Assembly: GCF_030864355.1 (NCBI RefSeq)
Contig: NC_083395.1
Span: forward strand, 248,001 to 312,000
Direction: 5' to 3'
Origin: Cutaneotrichosporon cavernicola
Lineage: Eukaryota > Basidiomycota > Tremellomycetes > Trichosporonales > Trichosporonaceae
DNA length: 64,000 bases
Shown: positions 11,322 to 22,345 of the stretch, one piece after another
How positions within the stretch are numbered: position 1 is the first letter of the stretch
Layout of the letters: each line of letters starts with the position of its first letter
Notes under the pieces: model-generated
What the model was told of the DNA's origin: nothing
Seen by the model: only the letters and a program-made list of their open reading frames with translations
The model's database searches: none
Program-made: the position numbers and the translations under genes

Positions 11322-12419
11322 ATGCAGCGCGAGTTTCGTGTTCGCCGACCAAAGCGCAGCCCACAATTGTCCTTCGAGCCGACGTGGCGAGTGGCGACCG
11401 ATTACCAGTCCTCTTGTGCCCTCTCGATCGACGCCTCCGCATTCCCCCACCTGATTGACATGATCTTCGACGCCGCGCCATACGAGAGCCTCCTCGCTCT
11501 GCGTACCACTTGTCGCACCTGGCGGGATCGCGCTGATGCGATGACCGTACGACACGTCGTCGTCGTGGAAAACGAGTGTGTCGATGAAGTCGTCTCATAC
11601 CCTGGATGGAAGCTCCAGCGCCGAACATTACCATACACTATCACGACAGGCGAAGGTTACCGCATTCCGCGCACCGAATGGTATTACACACCGCTCGCGG
11701 CCTGCGTTCGGCGGATCGACCTCTGGGGCGGGCCGCAGGTCAGTAGTGGGCCCGAGTGGCTCCACAAGGTCAAGCACGTCCGTGTCCTGTATGACATGAC
11801 ACCATATCGCACAGACTGGCAAACGCCTACGGCCGACGTCCACATTGTGGGCGAGACTTTCGGTCCCAACCACCGGGGGCTAGACCACACGGACGACGAG
11901 ATAGCTGCCTCGGTCATCCACGTGCCCGACCTCGCAGACGCTACACTGAAACGCTGGTCCTGGAGTCGTTCTGGCCCTAAGTGGGATGCCGTGGATGGCG
12001 GTATCCCGCGCGCGCTCACTGTCGTGCTCCGCGACCTACCCAGCCAACCCAACTATCGACACTTCAAGTACATGGGCGTCCTGGTGCGCACACTAGCCAG
12101 AATGCTTGCGGATCAAGTCGATCACCCTTCATCCACCCAGCCCCCTGTCGCCATCACCATAGTCAATCTCAACGCTTGGCGAACCCATCCTCCCGATTCC
12201 CCGCCTTCCAATCCTGGCCACCACTGGTTCACATACGTCATGTGGGCTGCTGGGGCATCGCGCCGCGCCCAGTACCAGAAGAGCGAGCAGTGGCTCCACA
12301 CATTCGAAGAGCGCGTCGAGGCGATTCGGTACCTCTCCCTCCAGGCGTTCCAGGACGAGGTCAGCAAGGAGGTGTTCGAGGCAGTCATAGACCAACACGA
12401 GGACGACATCCCTGAGTAG
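11322..12419 (+). CDS. F-box-like family protein, copy 3
   Basis: Single-exon gene for 365 residues. It has a longer, basic N-terminus than the other copies (about 40 residues), then the core FPHLIDMIFDAAPYESLLAL and TTCRTWRDRADAMTVRHVVV. A mid-segment YRIPRTEWYYTPLAACVRRI recurs in the pseudogene just upstream, so these two are the closest pair in the cluster. The C-terminal tail is the most divergent of the intact copies (YLSLQAFQDEVSKEVFE) and ends in an acidic stretch. Orientation and spacing match copies 1 and 2, giving a same-strand run over 8 kb broken only by the Nudix gene and a small gene. The adaptor role is inferred from the F-box-like core only. Confidence 0.8.
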   Translation: MQREFRVRRPKRSPQLSFEPTWRVATDYQSSCALSIDASAFPHLIDMIFDAAPYESLLALRTTCRTWRDRADAMTVRHVVVVENECVDEVVSYPGWKLQRRTLPYTITTGEGYRIPRTEWYYTPLAACVRRIDLWGGPQVSSGPEWLHKVKHVRVLYDMTPYRTDWQTPTADVHIVGETFGPNHRGLDHTDDEIAASVIHVPDLADATLKRWSWSRSGPKWDAVDGGIPRALTVVLRDLPSQPNYRHFKYMGVLVRTLARMLADQVDHPSSTQPPVAITIVNLNAWRTHPPDSPPSNPGHHWFTYVMWAAGASRRAQYQKSEQWLHTFEERVEAIRYLSLQAFQDEVSKEVFEAVIDQHEDDIPE

Positions 12420-12615
12420 GGGAACTGGCACAGGGTCACGTGCGAGGGCATGCTGAAGCGATTGCGCTGTCCACCAGGTTGCGAGGTGAGTCGGGATGAT
12501 GGGTGCGATCCCTTTGCTAACCTCAGTCACGTGTCACTGCGCTCTGCACATCCAAGCAGCTCTAATCCATGCTCTCACGGCGAGCATCAGCACGGGCATC
12601 ACACCACGGTCTCCA

Positions 12616-12675
12616 TCTAGTTCATCGTTCATATTCCTACTTGAGTCTAGTTCATCGTTCATATTCCTACTTGAG
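12616..12675 (+). repeat. Two perfect 30-bp tandem copies at the GDPD stop codon
   Basis: Units 12616-12645 and 12646-12675 are identical (start TCTAGTTCATCG). The second unit contains the stop codon and last codons of the downstream minus-strand phosphodiesterase gene, so the 3' end of that gene was duplicated into its own 3' UTR. Confidence 0.9.
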
Positions 12676-13917
12676 TCCCATGCAGTTCGCGTAGAAGGTA
12701 GTGGCAGCAGACCAGTCGGAGAAGACCTTGTCGACGCCAGCATTCTTAAGCGCGTCGAGCACGACGAACATGTCGCCATCACGCTTAACAGCGCTGTCAA
12801 AGTGCTCGTAGTAGTAGTTGCCCTTGATCTGGTCAAGCGGCCCAGACCGCTCAAGCGACCAAGCGACGACGCCCAAACCGAGCCGCTTAGCCTCCTTTGC
12901 GTACGCGCTAGGCTCGAGCTTGCCATCCACAGCGGTGAGGAGGTAGCTAGTCGGTGGCGAGACCCACTTGACCCCGTCCTTGGCGCGACCCGCAAGTGCT
13001 GCGGTAGCATTGGCTAGCTTGCCGTCGTCCCCTGTCTCGTCGAGGAAGAGCGCCTGGCGCGCAAACTTGGGCTCGTTCTTGATCCAATAAAGGATGTCAG
13101 AGTAGAGGAAGCTCTGGGGCCAAACACGCTTAAAGTCGACTCCTGCGGCGCGGTAATCGTCCACAAGCTGCTGGGCGTACTTTTCCTGACTGTACCCCTC
13201 CGGAAGTGGGACTTCTGGCGTCTTGAGCTCGGGGGTAAAGTCGAGTCCGAGGGCAAGCGTCATCTGGATATGGTCCTTGTGGCTCATGATCGTCCCGCAC
13301 TGATTATACAGCGTCGTTCGCCATGGCGCGACTCCACCCAAATACTCTTGGGGGCTAGTAGCATTGGCGTAACTAGACTCCATCTTGGCGCAAAGTGTGC
13401 GCAGCTCGGCCATGGTAAAGTCGGCCGTACAGCACTTTGCCGATGCGGGAGCGCTCCCGTTAGCCGGCTTGAAAGGCTGCGAGCACTTTGCTCCCAGTTC
13501 CGTCGCAACGACATTGGTAGTCGTATGCAAGTCGCACTGGGAATGGCGACAGACGAGCTGCAGATCCTTTGTGAACGCAACATCGCACTCGAGGATCCCA
13601 GCGCCCATCCGCGCCCCGGCGAGATTACTCTCAACAGTGTGTTCTGGAAACTGGAGTGTTCCGCCGCCTCGGTGTCCGATTGACCAACTGGACGTCTTTG
13701 CGGGGTATTCTTTGCACTTTGTCAACTTGTCCTTGAGGGGCGAAGGAGACATGTCGTCCACCAAGTAGTAGGGACGCGGACCGAGAGAGATGTGCTTGAT
13801 CGGCGAAAATGTGAAGTGGCTCAGGTCGTGGCGGAGGCTGGAGACTGGGGCCGTGTCGCGCTTGTATGGGACGGCCACGATCGCGGGAAGGAGGGCAAAG
13901 AGGGCGAGAGCCAGCAT
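12667..13917 (-). CDS. Secreted glycerophosphodiester phosphodiesterase
   Basis: Single exon, 416 residues. Start chosen at 13917 because it opens with a signal peptide (MLALALFALLPAIVAVP); the frame runs further upstream but there lacks coding sense. The GDPD TIM-barrel signature is complete: His-Arg in GHRGGG (82-83), Glu92 in PEHT, the metal ligands ECD (110, 112) and the second catalytic His125 in RHSQ. Several Asn-x-Thr/Ser sites and paired Cys support an extracellular enzyme. It hydrolyses glycerophosphodiesters to glycerol 3-phosphate and an alcohol, likely for phosphate or choline scavenging. A 30-bp duplication begins inside its last codons. The family call is firm; the physiological substrate is inferred. 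Confidence 0.92.
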   Translation of the reverse strand: MLALALFALLPAIVAVPYKRDTAPVSSLRHDLSHFTFSPIKHISLGPRPYYLVDDMSPSPLKDKLTKCKEYPAKTSSWSIGHRGGGTLQFPEHTVESNLAGARMGAGILECDVAFTKDLQLVCRHSQCDLHTTTNVVATELGAKCSQPFKPANGSAPASAKCCTADFTMAELRTLCAKMESSYANATSPQEYLGGVAPWRTTLYNQCGTIMSHKDHIQMTLALGLDFTPELKTPEVPLPEGYSQEKYAQQLVDDYRAAGVDFKRVWPQSFLYSDILYWIKNEPKFARQALFLDETGDDGKLANATAALAGRAKDGVKWVSPPTSYLLTAVDGKLEPSAYAKEAKRLGLGVVAWSLERSGPLDQIKGNYYYEHFDSAVKRDGDMFVVLDALKNAGVDKVFSDWSAATTFYANCMGLK

Positions 13918-14712
13918 GATGGCGGTGGTGTGCGGAGAGGCGGAGCAGGTGGGGCTTCTGTTGGAGGCAGAGCGGCGCCGTCGGAGCCAGGTAAGTGGGT
14001 CTGCGGTTGGAGACAGAACAGGTGAGAGAGAAAGGATCAAGGGCGCCGGCTCTTTAAAGCAAGCCAAGCGAAGCACTCCGACTGGCCGCGTCGGGGACTG
14101 GCGACTGCCGGCTGGTGGACCGTGTCGGCGGCGTCAAACAGATCTAAGACCGGCGAGCTTGCACTCGCGGTTGCCATATGGCTGTTCGGATGCCAAGACA
14201 ACCCCTCCACTACCTGACACTCGCTGACACTCGCTAACACTCGCACGTGTGAGGTCATCGGGTCATCGAAAGGATGGAGCAGCATGTGCAGCTGCAGAGA
14301 CGGGCTAAGGATCCGAGGCACGCTTGGCGATATGAGCATCTCAGGGACGGATACCAGAGTGTGCAGCCGAAATACAGGGAAAGAAAAAGCACGTGCGTTA
14401 GGTCGGTGATAGTTTGTAGTTTCAGGTTCCAGATCAAGCATTGGATGGCAGTGGAATGACCAAGCTTTGCTTTTGCCTTGGACCGAGACCACATGGTCTC
14501 TAGCCAACGACTCCTTGTTGGTTGTCGTTAGTGCATGGGCAAACGTTCCACAGCCGGCGACGTCATCGACAGGGCAAGTCTGTTGCATCCATCGACCTGC
14601 GTGTTGTTGATGCGGGCGTCGATGAACCCTGTCGTGAGCACGTTGACGTCCTCCTGTGCGTCCGTTGCAACTCCCTACTATACATGTGTATGCTACTGAT
14701 ATCCGACACGCA
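13918..14712. other. Intergenic, 0.8 kb
   Basis: Upstream region of the phosphodiesterase and downstream of gamma-tubulin (both minus). Has short direct repeats of CTGACACTCG near 14214-14240. No gene seen. Confidence 0.5.
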
Positions 14713-16341
14713 TCATCCGTAAGTGATGTACGACTCGCTCTCCATTGCCCTGTACTCTTCGGCCATCTCGGCAACCACGCGCCTGCGGTCAGCTCCAACC
14801 TAGATCATATGCTCACCGAGAGTCGTCAAACTCCTCCAGCCCATTCGAGAACATGTCCTCCTTCTTGTACTGCTCGAGGAACGCATTACGCTTGCGCAGA
14901 CGGTCGTACTGGTCGAGCATGCGTTTGAAGAGCTGATGTCAGCTCTCTCCAAACGAGGTACCAGCTGACTCACCGATGCCATGCTCGTGTGGTTCGCCAT
15001 CATGATGCCCGACACGCGGTTCTGCGACGTCTTGCGCTTCGTGAGCGCGACCTGGATACTTGCTGGTCCCCAGGGAATGAAGTTGGCGAGTTGCCGCTCA
15101 CGGATGCGCAGCAGCGACTTGTGAACGTCCGTTGGGTCGACGTCGCCAGAGATGATGTTCAAGCACGACACGTAGCACGACGTGCGCGTTGACGTCGTGG
15201 ATACTAGGCGGTTCTTCGGTTGCAGCAAGCGGCGCATGACGTCCAGCGTAGTCGTCTTGCGGATCGACTTCGCCTGTGCGTTAGTGGGAACCTAGCTATT
15301 CCATGCGGACTCCAGCTGCGCCACCCTCACCTTGTCGATCTCGTCGCCGGTGAACGGCGTGTAGCTCGTCATGAGGAAGTGACACCTGGGCGTCGGGATC
15401 AAGCTCGCAATGATCCCTACGAGGTCGTTGTTCATGTACGACGGGTAGCGGAGGGTAGTCGTGCTCGCGGCCATGACGGTGGAGACTAGCTGGTTTGTTT
15501 GGACGAAGCTCGGGTCCTGGACATGCAGGCGGTCCGCGGCGATACGGGTCAGAGCGCCGTTGTCAAGAACGACGACCGAGTCGGCGTTGTTCACCAGCCG
15601 CTTCGTGGCGAGCAGCGAGTTGTATGGTTGCACCACGACGTCGGACGCCTCGGGGAAGACTGAGTACGTCTGGATGAGCTTCTTGGGGAAGCGGTCGTTC
15701 AAGCGCTCCAGGAGGAACGAGCCAAGGCCTGATCCTGTACCGCCGGCAATGGAGTGGAGCAGCATGAACCCCTGCGTGTCAACCAGCGCCCATCATCGCG
15801 CATAACGTCTAGAACCCACCTCTAGACTGTCGCTGCCGTCCGCTTCCCTGTCGATCATCTCGATCAGGTCGTCGTATACGCGCTCGCCTGCGGCATAACC
15901 TTGTGCCCAGTTATTGCCCGCACCGCCGCCGTTCTTCGAAACGTAGATGTTCTCGGGGTTGTAGAGCCCCTTGAACGGCGACGTGAGGATGTTGTTAATG
16001 ACCTGGGGTCAGCTTGACAATGACGACATCCAAGCTACTCACTCGTGGCTCGAGGTCGATGAGGATCGCGCGAGGGATGTAGTGCTCATCGTCGGCCTGG
16101 TAGAAGAAGACGTCCTTGCGGTCACCCTGGTTCTCGGCCCAGTCCTCGAGCATACCCGTTGGTGAGATTCCATGTTCTGCACACAGCTTCTGCCAGAACT
16201 GGGGTCAGCGAGTAAAGGAAGGAGGGAGGGAAGGAGACCGACCTCTTGTCCGACTGATGTTAGCTATCAACAGGGCTGACTTTGCTACGTACTCTGGTTA
16301 CCGGCCTGGCCGGTCTGGATGGAGATGATCTCGCGGCCCAT
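14713..16341 (-). CDS. TUB4: Gamma-tubulin
   Basis: Eight exons give 441 residues: 16293-16341, 16243-16253, 16043-16198, 15820-16002, 15331-15771, 14974-15273, 14817-14932, 14713-14782. Every junction keeps the frame. The protein opens [16 protein letters not shown], has the gamma-specific [18 protein letters not shown] stretch, the GTP-binding loop GGTGSGLGS, the [10 protein letters not shown] turn, and ends EEFDDSR...YITYG as gamma-tubulins do. It nucleates microtubules at the spindle pole body within the gamma-tubulin complex. Exon 2 is only 11 nt (residues I-G-Q-E shared with its neighbours) and is needed to keep the conserved NQIGQEFW. Introns are 34-57 nt. It diverges from the cyclophilin gene across 412 bp. 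Confidence 0.95.
16243..16253 (-). other. 11-nt micro-exon of gamma-tubulin
   Basis: Flanked by a 39-nt intron (16254-16292, ends CTAACATCAG) and a 44-nt intron (16199-16242, ends CTGACCCCAG). With it the reading frame passes through the invariant N-Q-x-G-x-E-F-W; without it the frame is lost. Confidence 0.85.
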
Positions 16342-16753
16342 TATGAATGATGCCGCGTTCCTGTAGAAATCCGGCCCAGTGGATGGAGGAGGTAGGATGG
16401 AAGGACAGGGGAAGGATACCTGCCGACGCGTCTGATTCGGTACACGTGCACTAGGAGGGACGCGGGCGCGCTCGAAGGGCTGGTTGACAGTACTTCACTT
16501 TCCCGAGAGAGTGACAACTTGTTTGAGGATGGCGATGAGGAAAAGGGGATGGATGGTGATGAGAGGGGGTTGTGCTCACGAGCGGCAACCTCTCGTCGCG
16601 TCGAGTGTTGACGCGTGATGGGCGGGCGCACGTTCAATCTCCGTGAAACGGAACCAAATCCTCTTGCAACCTCCACCCAAAGTTGGATGAAAGTGACCAC
16701 GCCTAAACAGACCCAACCATTTGCAACTCACTGTCCATCTCCACCCACGCGCC
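16342..16753. promoter_or_regulatory. Shared divergent promoter, gamma-tubulin / cyclophilin
   Basis: 412 bp separate two divergent start codons, so both promoters must lie here. No clear TATA element was seen. Confidence 0.55.
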
Positions 16754-18497
16754 ATGACCCTTCCGCGTGTGTTCATGGACTTTACGGTCGCCGATGCGCC
16801 GCTCGGCCGCGTTGTGGTGAGCTCGTTTCTCAACTTGAGCTAACGGCAGTTTGAGCTCTTCTCAGATGTGTACGTCTCCAACATCGCAAGCTGCTGACAC
16901 CAGCGTACCCAAGACTGCCGAGAAGTGAGTACACGGCGACCTGATCTTATCGGCTATTTGGCCAGCTTGATCCCGGCAGATACTCTTCCCGGTCATGACC
17001 GACACTAACGCCAGCTTCCGCGCTTTGTGCACTGGCGAGAAGCGGAACAAGGCTGGCGAGCCGCTCGCGTACAAGGGCTCACCTGTCCACCGCGTCATCG
17101 AGGGATTCATGCTACAGGGGGGAGACTTTACGAAGCGGAACGGGTCGGGTGGCGAGTCGATCTACGGCGGCATGTTCGCGGATGAGCGCCTCGAGGGCGA
17201 CGGAACAGAGGTTAACCGTGATGGGTGAGCGCTCGTGCAGGAGCGCTGCTAACCACAGGCTCCTCGTCATGGCCAACCGTGGACCTGACACCAACGGGTC
17301 GCAATGGTTTGTGACGCTCGCGCCTGCGCCACATCTCACTGGCAAGCACGTGTACGTTGTCTTCAACCCATTCATGGTTGGGTGCTAACAACAACAGGGT
17401 GTTTGGACGCGTCGTCTCAGGCATGGACCACATCAAGACCATTGGCGCGCTGCCGACAGACGGTCGCGACCGCCCTTTCTCGCCCGTCATCGTCTCACAC
17501 GCTGGCGAACTCGAGCTGCGCCGCCCTGCCCGCGCAATCTCACCCTCTCGTTCCCCTACACGCTCGCGCTCTCGCTCTCCCCGCCGCAGGGGCAAGTACT
17601 CGGACGACTCGGACTCGGACGACGAGGAAAGGCGTCGACGTCGACGTGCGCGGAAGGAGAGACATCGTGAGGAACGTAGGGAACGGCGTGAACGCCGCGA
17701 CCGCAGGGAGGAGAAGGACAAGAAGGAACGCCGCCGCCGTTCCGTATCCGAGAGTATCAGCGAACTCGACGCGCGTCTTGAGGCCGAGGAGAAAGCGCGA
17801 CTTGGAGAGGAGCGCGCGATCAAGGAGGAGGAGATGAAGGCACGGCGCGAGCGTGAGCAGAAGGCTGTTCGCGAGTCGGGAGGTGTCGTCTACAAGGGTG
17901 AGCAGCTGCAATTAGGCCGGAAAGTTGACGTCAGGCCGCGGGGCTATGCGGTACCGCGACCCAGAGTCGCGGCCGACGAACTACAACCCGCGTGGACAGG
18001 ATACGAGGGCCCGTTACCGCCGCGGTGATGGCGGTGGTCGGTGGGAGCAGGACGGCGGACGCGGGGGTGCTCCCCGAGGCGACGACGAGGAGAGGAGAGA
18101 GCGCGATCGTGACGACAGGGGTGGACGACGCTGGGGTGCGGACAAGTGGGAGCGCTCCGCGCCTGCGTTTGAGCGCGCGACCGACCGGTGGGACGCGGGA
18201 CGCATGGGTGACGGCGCGAGTGCAGCGAGGGAAGGTTTGGCTGCGCGACTCAGTGCTCGTCGGACCAGTGGAGAGGGGCTGGACTACGGGGCTGATGAGG
18301 TGCAGCGCGCAGTTGAGGTTGAGCGCGACGTTGTGCGTGATGGCGGAGAAGGACGCAATGCGCGTGCGGCGGCTTGGACTGCGACGAGGCGCGAATCACC
18401 CCGCCGCTCCCACATCGCGTCTCCCTCAAAAAGCGAACGGGATGAGCGTCGCTCACCTTCCCCCGGGGGAAGCGACATGGAACTCGATAGAGACTAG
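16754..18497 (+). CDS. SR-type cyclophilin (peptidyl-prolyl isomerase)
   Basis: Seven exons, 489 residues: 16754-16816, 16850-16869, 16904-16924, 17015-17224, 17259-17351, 17398-17897, 17935-18497. The first ~170 residues form a cyclophilin domain with [30 protein letters not shown] and [17 protein letters not shown]. His replaces the cyclosporin-contact Trp ([11 protein letters not shown]), as in nuclear SR-cyclophilins. It is followed by an Arg/Ser-rich stretch ([16 protein letters not shown]), a charged Glu/Arg coiled coil, a [13 protein letters not shown] motif and an Arg/Gly/Asp tail. Such proteins (PPIG/Moca type) work in pre-mRNA splicing and RNA polymerase II CTD contacts. Exons 2 and 3 are micro-exons of 20 and 21 nt. 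The family is certain; the splicing role follows from the domain plan. Confidence 0.93.
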
Positions 18498-18839
18498 AAA
18501 TGCAGCCATGTAGAGCTGATGTCAAAATACATTGCTCAAAACCTGGCTGACAGCGCTGGAGACCTCTGGGCCTTCTCCACTCTACGTGGATATGCAAACA
18601 AAGCCGCCCACGGTGGCCTTGGAAGGATGGCTGGCTTGAGCGAAATCCGACATTTTCATACATGTACGCTCCTCATTTTACAAATTGGGCAAACTGCCAG
18701 GATCAACATCGCCACCCGTCGCGTCGCGAGGGCCAGTACCAAGGTCGAGTACTCACCCGTTCAGAGTGTAGCACTGAAGTAACATGGAAACAAGTGTCTA
18801 GATGTATGTGACGTGAAATCTACTTCTCTCCTCAGATAT
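18498..18839. other. Intergenic between convergent genes
   Basis: Separates the cyclophilin and metallopeptidase 3' ends. No repeat or RNA gene seen. Confidence 0.6.
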
Positions 18840-20891
18840 CTATCCAAAGAAGCTCTTGAACTTGCTCTTAACCTTGGACTCGATACCCTGGCGTACCGGA
18901 GCACTGGCATGCCACTGGTCCTGCAGACTTGACTGTAGTTTACCCTGCTGACTAGTCTGTTGTCCGCTCATCGGCCTCGGCGGAGGTGGCGCATGCTCGG
19001 CGCCGATCGGCTCAAACTCGAACCCCATACCCTGGCACCACTGCCCAACATGGCCATAAACTCCGCTCAGCCGATACCCCGCGGGGACGCGCGCCTCACC
19101 CGGCCCGCCGCCCTGTGACCCAAACCAAGGAGACGTCCGCTGCGTCGTGACGAACTGGATACCGTCCATCCACGCTCCATGGCGCACATTGATGCCCATA
19201 ACAGTCTCCCCTGGGTGCAGAGGCCAGTCCTTAGGCGACCCCCCACGCTTGCCGAATAACGCCCCGTCGAGCTCGATCCCGTCGAGTGCCGCGCCGCAGT
19301 ACACCCGAATATGCCGCAGGTTGGGCGGCACGCCAATCGCCTGCGGACTCCCACTTTCGCTGCCAAACGGCGGGGAACGCAGTACGCCGTGCCGTGACGG
19401 CCAGATATTCTTGAGCCCAAAGTCGTCGAGCTTTCCCCCGTCACTGGCGAGGACAGTGATGCGGTCAAAGTGGTTCAGCTCGTTCCGCGGAATGCTGTAC
19501 GTGTTACGACCTTTGCCGAAGAGGTCGATGAATTGGTCCGCCGTCTCTTTGCCGGGTTGGCGGTATTCGATGGCGAGCAACTCGCTGGATGGAGTGTAGA
19601 TCTGCAGCCCGTCGGTTGCCGCCGTTACGAGGATCGGGCCCTTGGTTTGAGGCAGCGGCTTGTCCGTCGGGAAGGCGAAAGACGGATGGGAGATGAAACG
19701 CAGGGTGTCGAGACGATGCCATTTGCATTCGTTCTTGTCGTCGGCTTGCAGCGCGATGAAGCTGTCGGCGAGGCGCGTGTAGTCGCGCAGCATGACGCCG
19801 TAGGACTGGAGTCAGCTATGGTGCCAGAAGAAGGGTGAGATCTTGGCATCCCTCAAGATGGACCCATTCGGAGGTCTCGACGAGGTGGAAGACTTCGAGA
19901 GCGAGGACGAGACGGGTGGGGAGACTGGAGAGGTCTAGGTACTCACCTGGTGTGGACACGTCAGCATGTGGCCGACCTCGTGCATCATCGCGCCGATGCC
20001 GACTTGTGCCGCCATCCCATAGTCCTTGCCCTCCGCGTCGATGCCGCACGAGCGCGTGTCGACGGCTTGGCGGTTCAGGAAGGCGGGTACTACCTGGTCG
20101 AGCGTCTCAGGCCACGAGAAGCACGTGTGACTACCGAAGATGGCGAGCGGGAACGGGCCTCCTGAGCCGCCGAGTGCAGCATGTCCCACGATCAGGCCGT
20201 TACGATCGTGGGTCGCGTCCATGATAAGCACGGCAGCCTGGAGGTCCTTGCGCTCGCGGAACTCGGGCGCGTTCTCCACTGCCTCCCGCATCATGCCGTA
20301 CAGGTCCTGCTTGCCGCTCCCGCTACCCTGCTGCGCGCGGTTCTCATCTCGAATGTCGGCCAAGGAGTGGTTGCTACGCACGAGGGTGACTTTGGGGATC
20401 TGGGCCTGTACACCGGCCTGGGAGACAGTATCCACTCCCCACTCAGTCTCGAACTGGAACGTGCGCGCGCCGAAGCCGGCGCGCATCATCTGCTCGGCGG
20501 TATACGCTTGCCAAAGATACGCGGCCATACGGAGGCGCCGCGCCGCCATGTCAAAGTTGGAGGGACCCACGTCGTCGAAGCATACTGGCGAGTTGCGGGC
20601 CGCGACAATGATGAGGCTAATCGGCCGCGTCTGCAGCGGCTGATAGAAGACGGGATGTATGGTTGAGGTTGATCCGCACTCGATATTCACCCCGTTCTCG
20701 CCCGGCGTGAGCGGCGCCAGAGCCTTGAAGCGGCCGTTTGGGTGGACGGGGAACCGGACGGGCGGGTGGGGCACGGCCGTTACCGTCACGGACGAGCCGT
20801 ACGGTGGTGGAGGGCTGATCTGCCCGATGATGAGGGCGAGGTGGGAGTGCACCGGCGCCGTTGGCGGGGGTGTTTGGATGGTGATAGACAT
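18840..20891 (-). CDS. Putative zinc metallopeptidase with jacalin-like domain
   Basis: Two exons (19947-20891 and 18840-19805), 636 residues, with an unusually long 141-nt intron between them. Exon 1 ends exactly after the zinc motif HEVGHMLTCPHQ (304-315), which fits HExxHxxxxxH; exon 2 resumes SYGVMLRDYTR, the expected sequence after it. The C-terminal half (about 440-600) is a jacalin-like beta-prism: ITVLASDGGK, then GINVRHGAWMDGIQF and LSGVYGHVGQWCQGMGFEF. The same two-domain plan is known in the fungal Metallopep family (yeast YIL108W), whose substrate is unknown. There is no signal peptide, so cytosolic action is likely. In metzincins the eighth motif position is Gly; here it is Thr. 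Confidence 0.85.
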
Positions 20892-21521
20892 TACCGGAGG
20901 GGAGTGGGAGTGGGAGTGGGAGTGGGAGTGAGGAGAGTGTAGAGTAGAGTAGAGTAGAGTGTTGACAACGACGATGCTATCGCACAGTCCCCGATCACCC
21001 TGGAGTTAGGTTTCGGATCATCCTCGGTTGAAACAGGGCATCATCGGTTCAATGTAACAAACGGGCAAGTTCAGCAAGTCCTGGTCAGTGAACGTGTTGA
21101 CCTAATCTGTCAAGGGCAGCTGATAGCAGACGCTCGCGGCGTACGTCGGATACATCCCATTCGGTGGAACACGGTGTGTTAGTTGCCCCGCCTGAGTAAG
21201 CTAACTCTGCCGCGCTGCCAGCTTACCACCGCTCAATGAGGGTTGGCGAGGGCGATGAGACGCACCGGCCCCTCGACGGCAGTGTATGGTTGCTCGCCAC
21301 TCTCAACATTCAGCCGCACCCGGGGTGCTCTTCAGGCATTTCGGCGTCACTCCAAGGTGAGCTCACGTACTCGGATTGTAGCTAACCGCAGAGCGTGGCC
21401 ACTAACGCGGTCAATCTTGTTCAGAAGTGCAAGGGTGTCACTGTACCGACCCTCGCTGGCCCCGCGTAGCTTGCTCAATCACATGCGTGTATGTATACCT
21501 TCTCTGTCTACGGTATGTCTC
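20892..21521. other. Intergenic with two microsatellites and an ambiguous small spliced frame
   Basis: Next to the metallopeptidase start are (GGGAGT)n at about 20901-20930 and (AGAGT)n at 20941-20960. At 21236-21470 there is a good 35-nt intron-like sequence (GTGAGC...CTAACCGCAG, 21358-21392) between short open frames beginning at ATGs 21236, 21255 or 21287. Each would give a different short peptide, none recognised, so I do not call a gene. Confidence 0.45.
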
Positions 21522-22345
21522 CTACTTCTCCTTCTCCTCGTTCATGACCTCGTCAAAGACGATACACACGGCAGCGATGAGCGAGACGTCGACACCCGGC
21601 GCAATCGTGACGTAGTACGTCTGTTTGTCCGCAACTATATCGGTAACCGTGACGAGCTTGCGGCTAATATGGGCGAGCGGTATACCGTTCTTGAGCTCGA
21701 TGTTGGCGCTAACACCATACATGTCGCCATTGAGCACAAGCGTGTGTTCCTTGTCGTCCTTGTCCACAGCCGTCGCCGTGAGCTTGGACCCGGCTTTTGT
21801 CAGCTACATCCCTCAAAAACTTACGCGACCACTTCTTGACCACCTTGAGGACCTCACGCCCACGGTGGTCCTCACCGACGGTCGTCTTGCGGATAGATAG
21901 CATCTTGTCCGACAAGTTGAACAGCACCTTTCCGTTGGGCGACTCGATTTCTGCGTCAGCAAAGTATGGAGAGGACTCACTTTTCCGGTCGTGAAGGGTC
22001 ATGTACTTGCCCTTGCACTTGAGAACTGTCTTGCGCGTGTTGGCGTCGGTGATGCCAAAGTCGTCCTGCCGTCAGTGTTGACTCTTGCCCATCTCCGCAG
22101 CGTTCCGTCTCCCATTCGCCTTCTCCCTCCCACTCGCCGCATTGACCCAGCCAGTCCTCTGCTCTATCTACCCGCCCTTCACCTCTGTTATCGTGTCGAC
22201 TCACCCCAGACATGCTCCAAGCTTTCTCTTTAAGACAAAGCGTCGTCGGAACTTGGGCCACGAACTCGTCGTAAACCGCGACTGGGGGAATGACCGGCAC
22301 GAGCTCCTTGGAACCCGAGGCGTGGAACATTGTCATGAGACCCAT
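21522..22345 (-). CDS. LURP-one-related (tubby C-terminal-like) protein
   Basis: Four exons (22205-22345, 21981-22065, 21825-21950, 21522-21793), 207 residues. Introns are 139, 30 and 31 nt. The joined protein is a complete LURP-one/tubby-like beta barrel: LCLKEKAWSMSGDDF, a KCKGKYMTLHDRK strand, GKVLFNLSDKMLSI, LVLNGDMYGVSANIEL and the closing helix TYYVTIAPGVDVSLIAAVC. The closing helix is buried in this fold and diagnostic for the LOR group. Relatives are phospholipid scramblases and plant defence-linked LURP1. In fungi the role is unknown, perhaps membrane-lipid or phosphoinositide binding. The fold call is strong; the function is not. Confidence 0.88.

Noticed and set aside
21236..21470. 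Possible small spliced plus-strand gene with a good 35-nt intron
   Set aside because: Three different frames are equally open and none gives a recognised peptide; kept as a note only.
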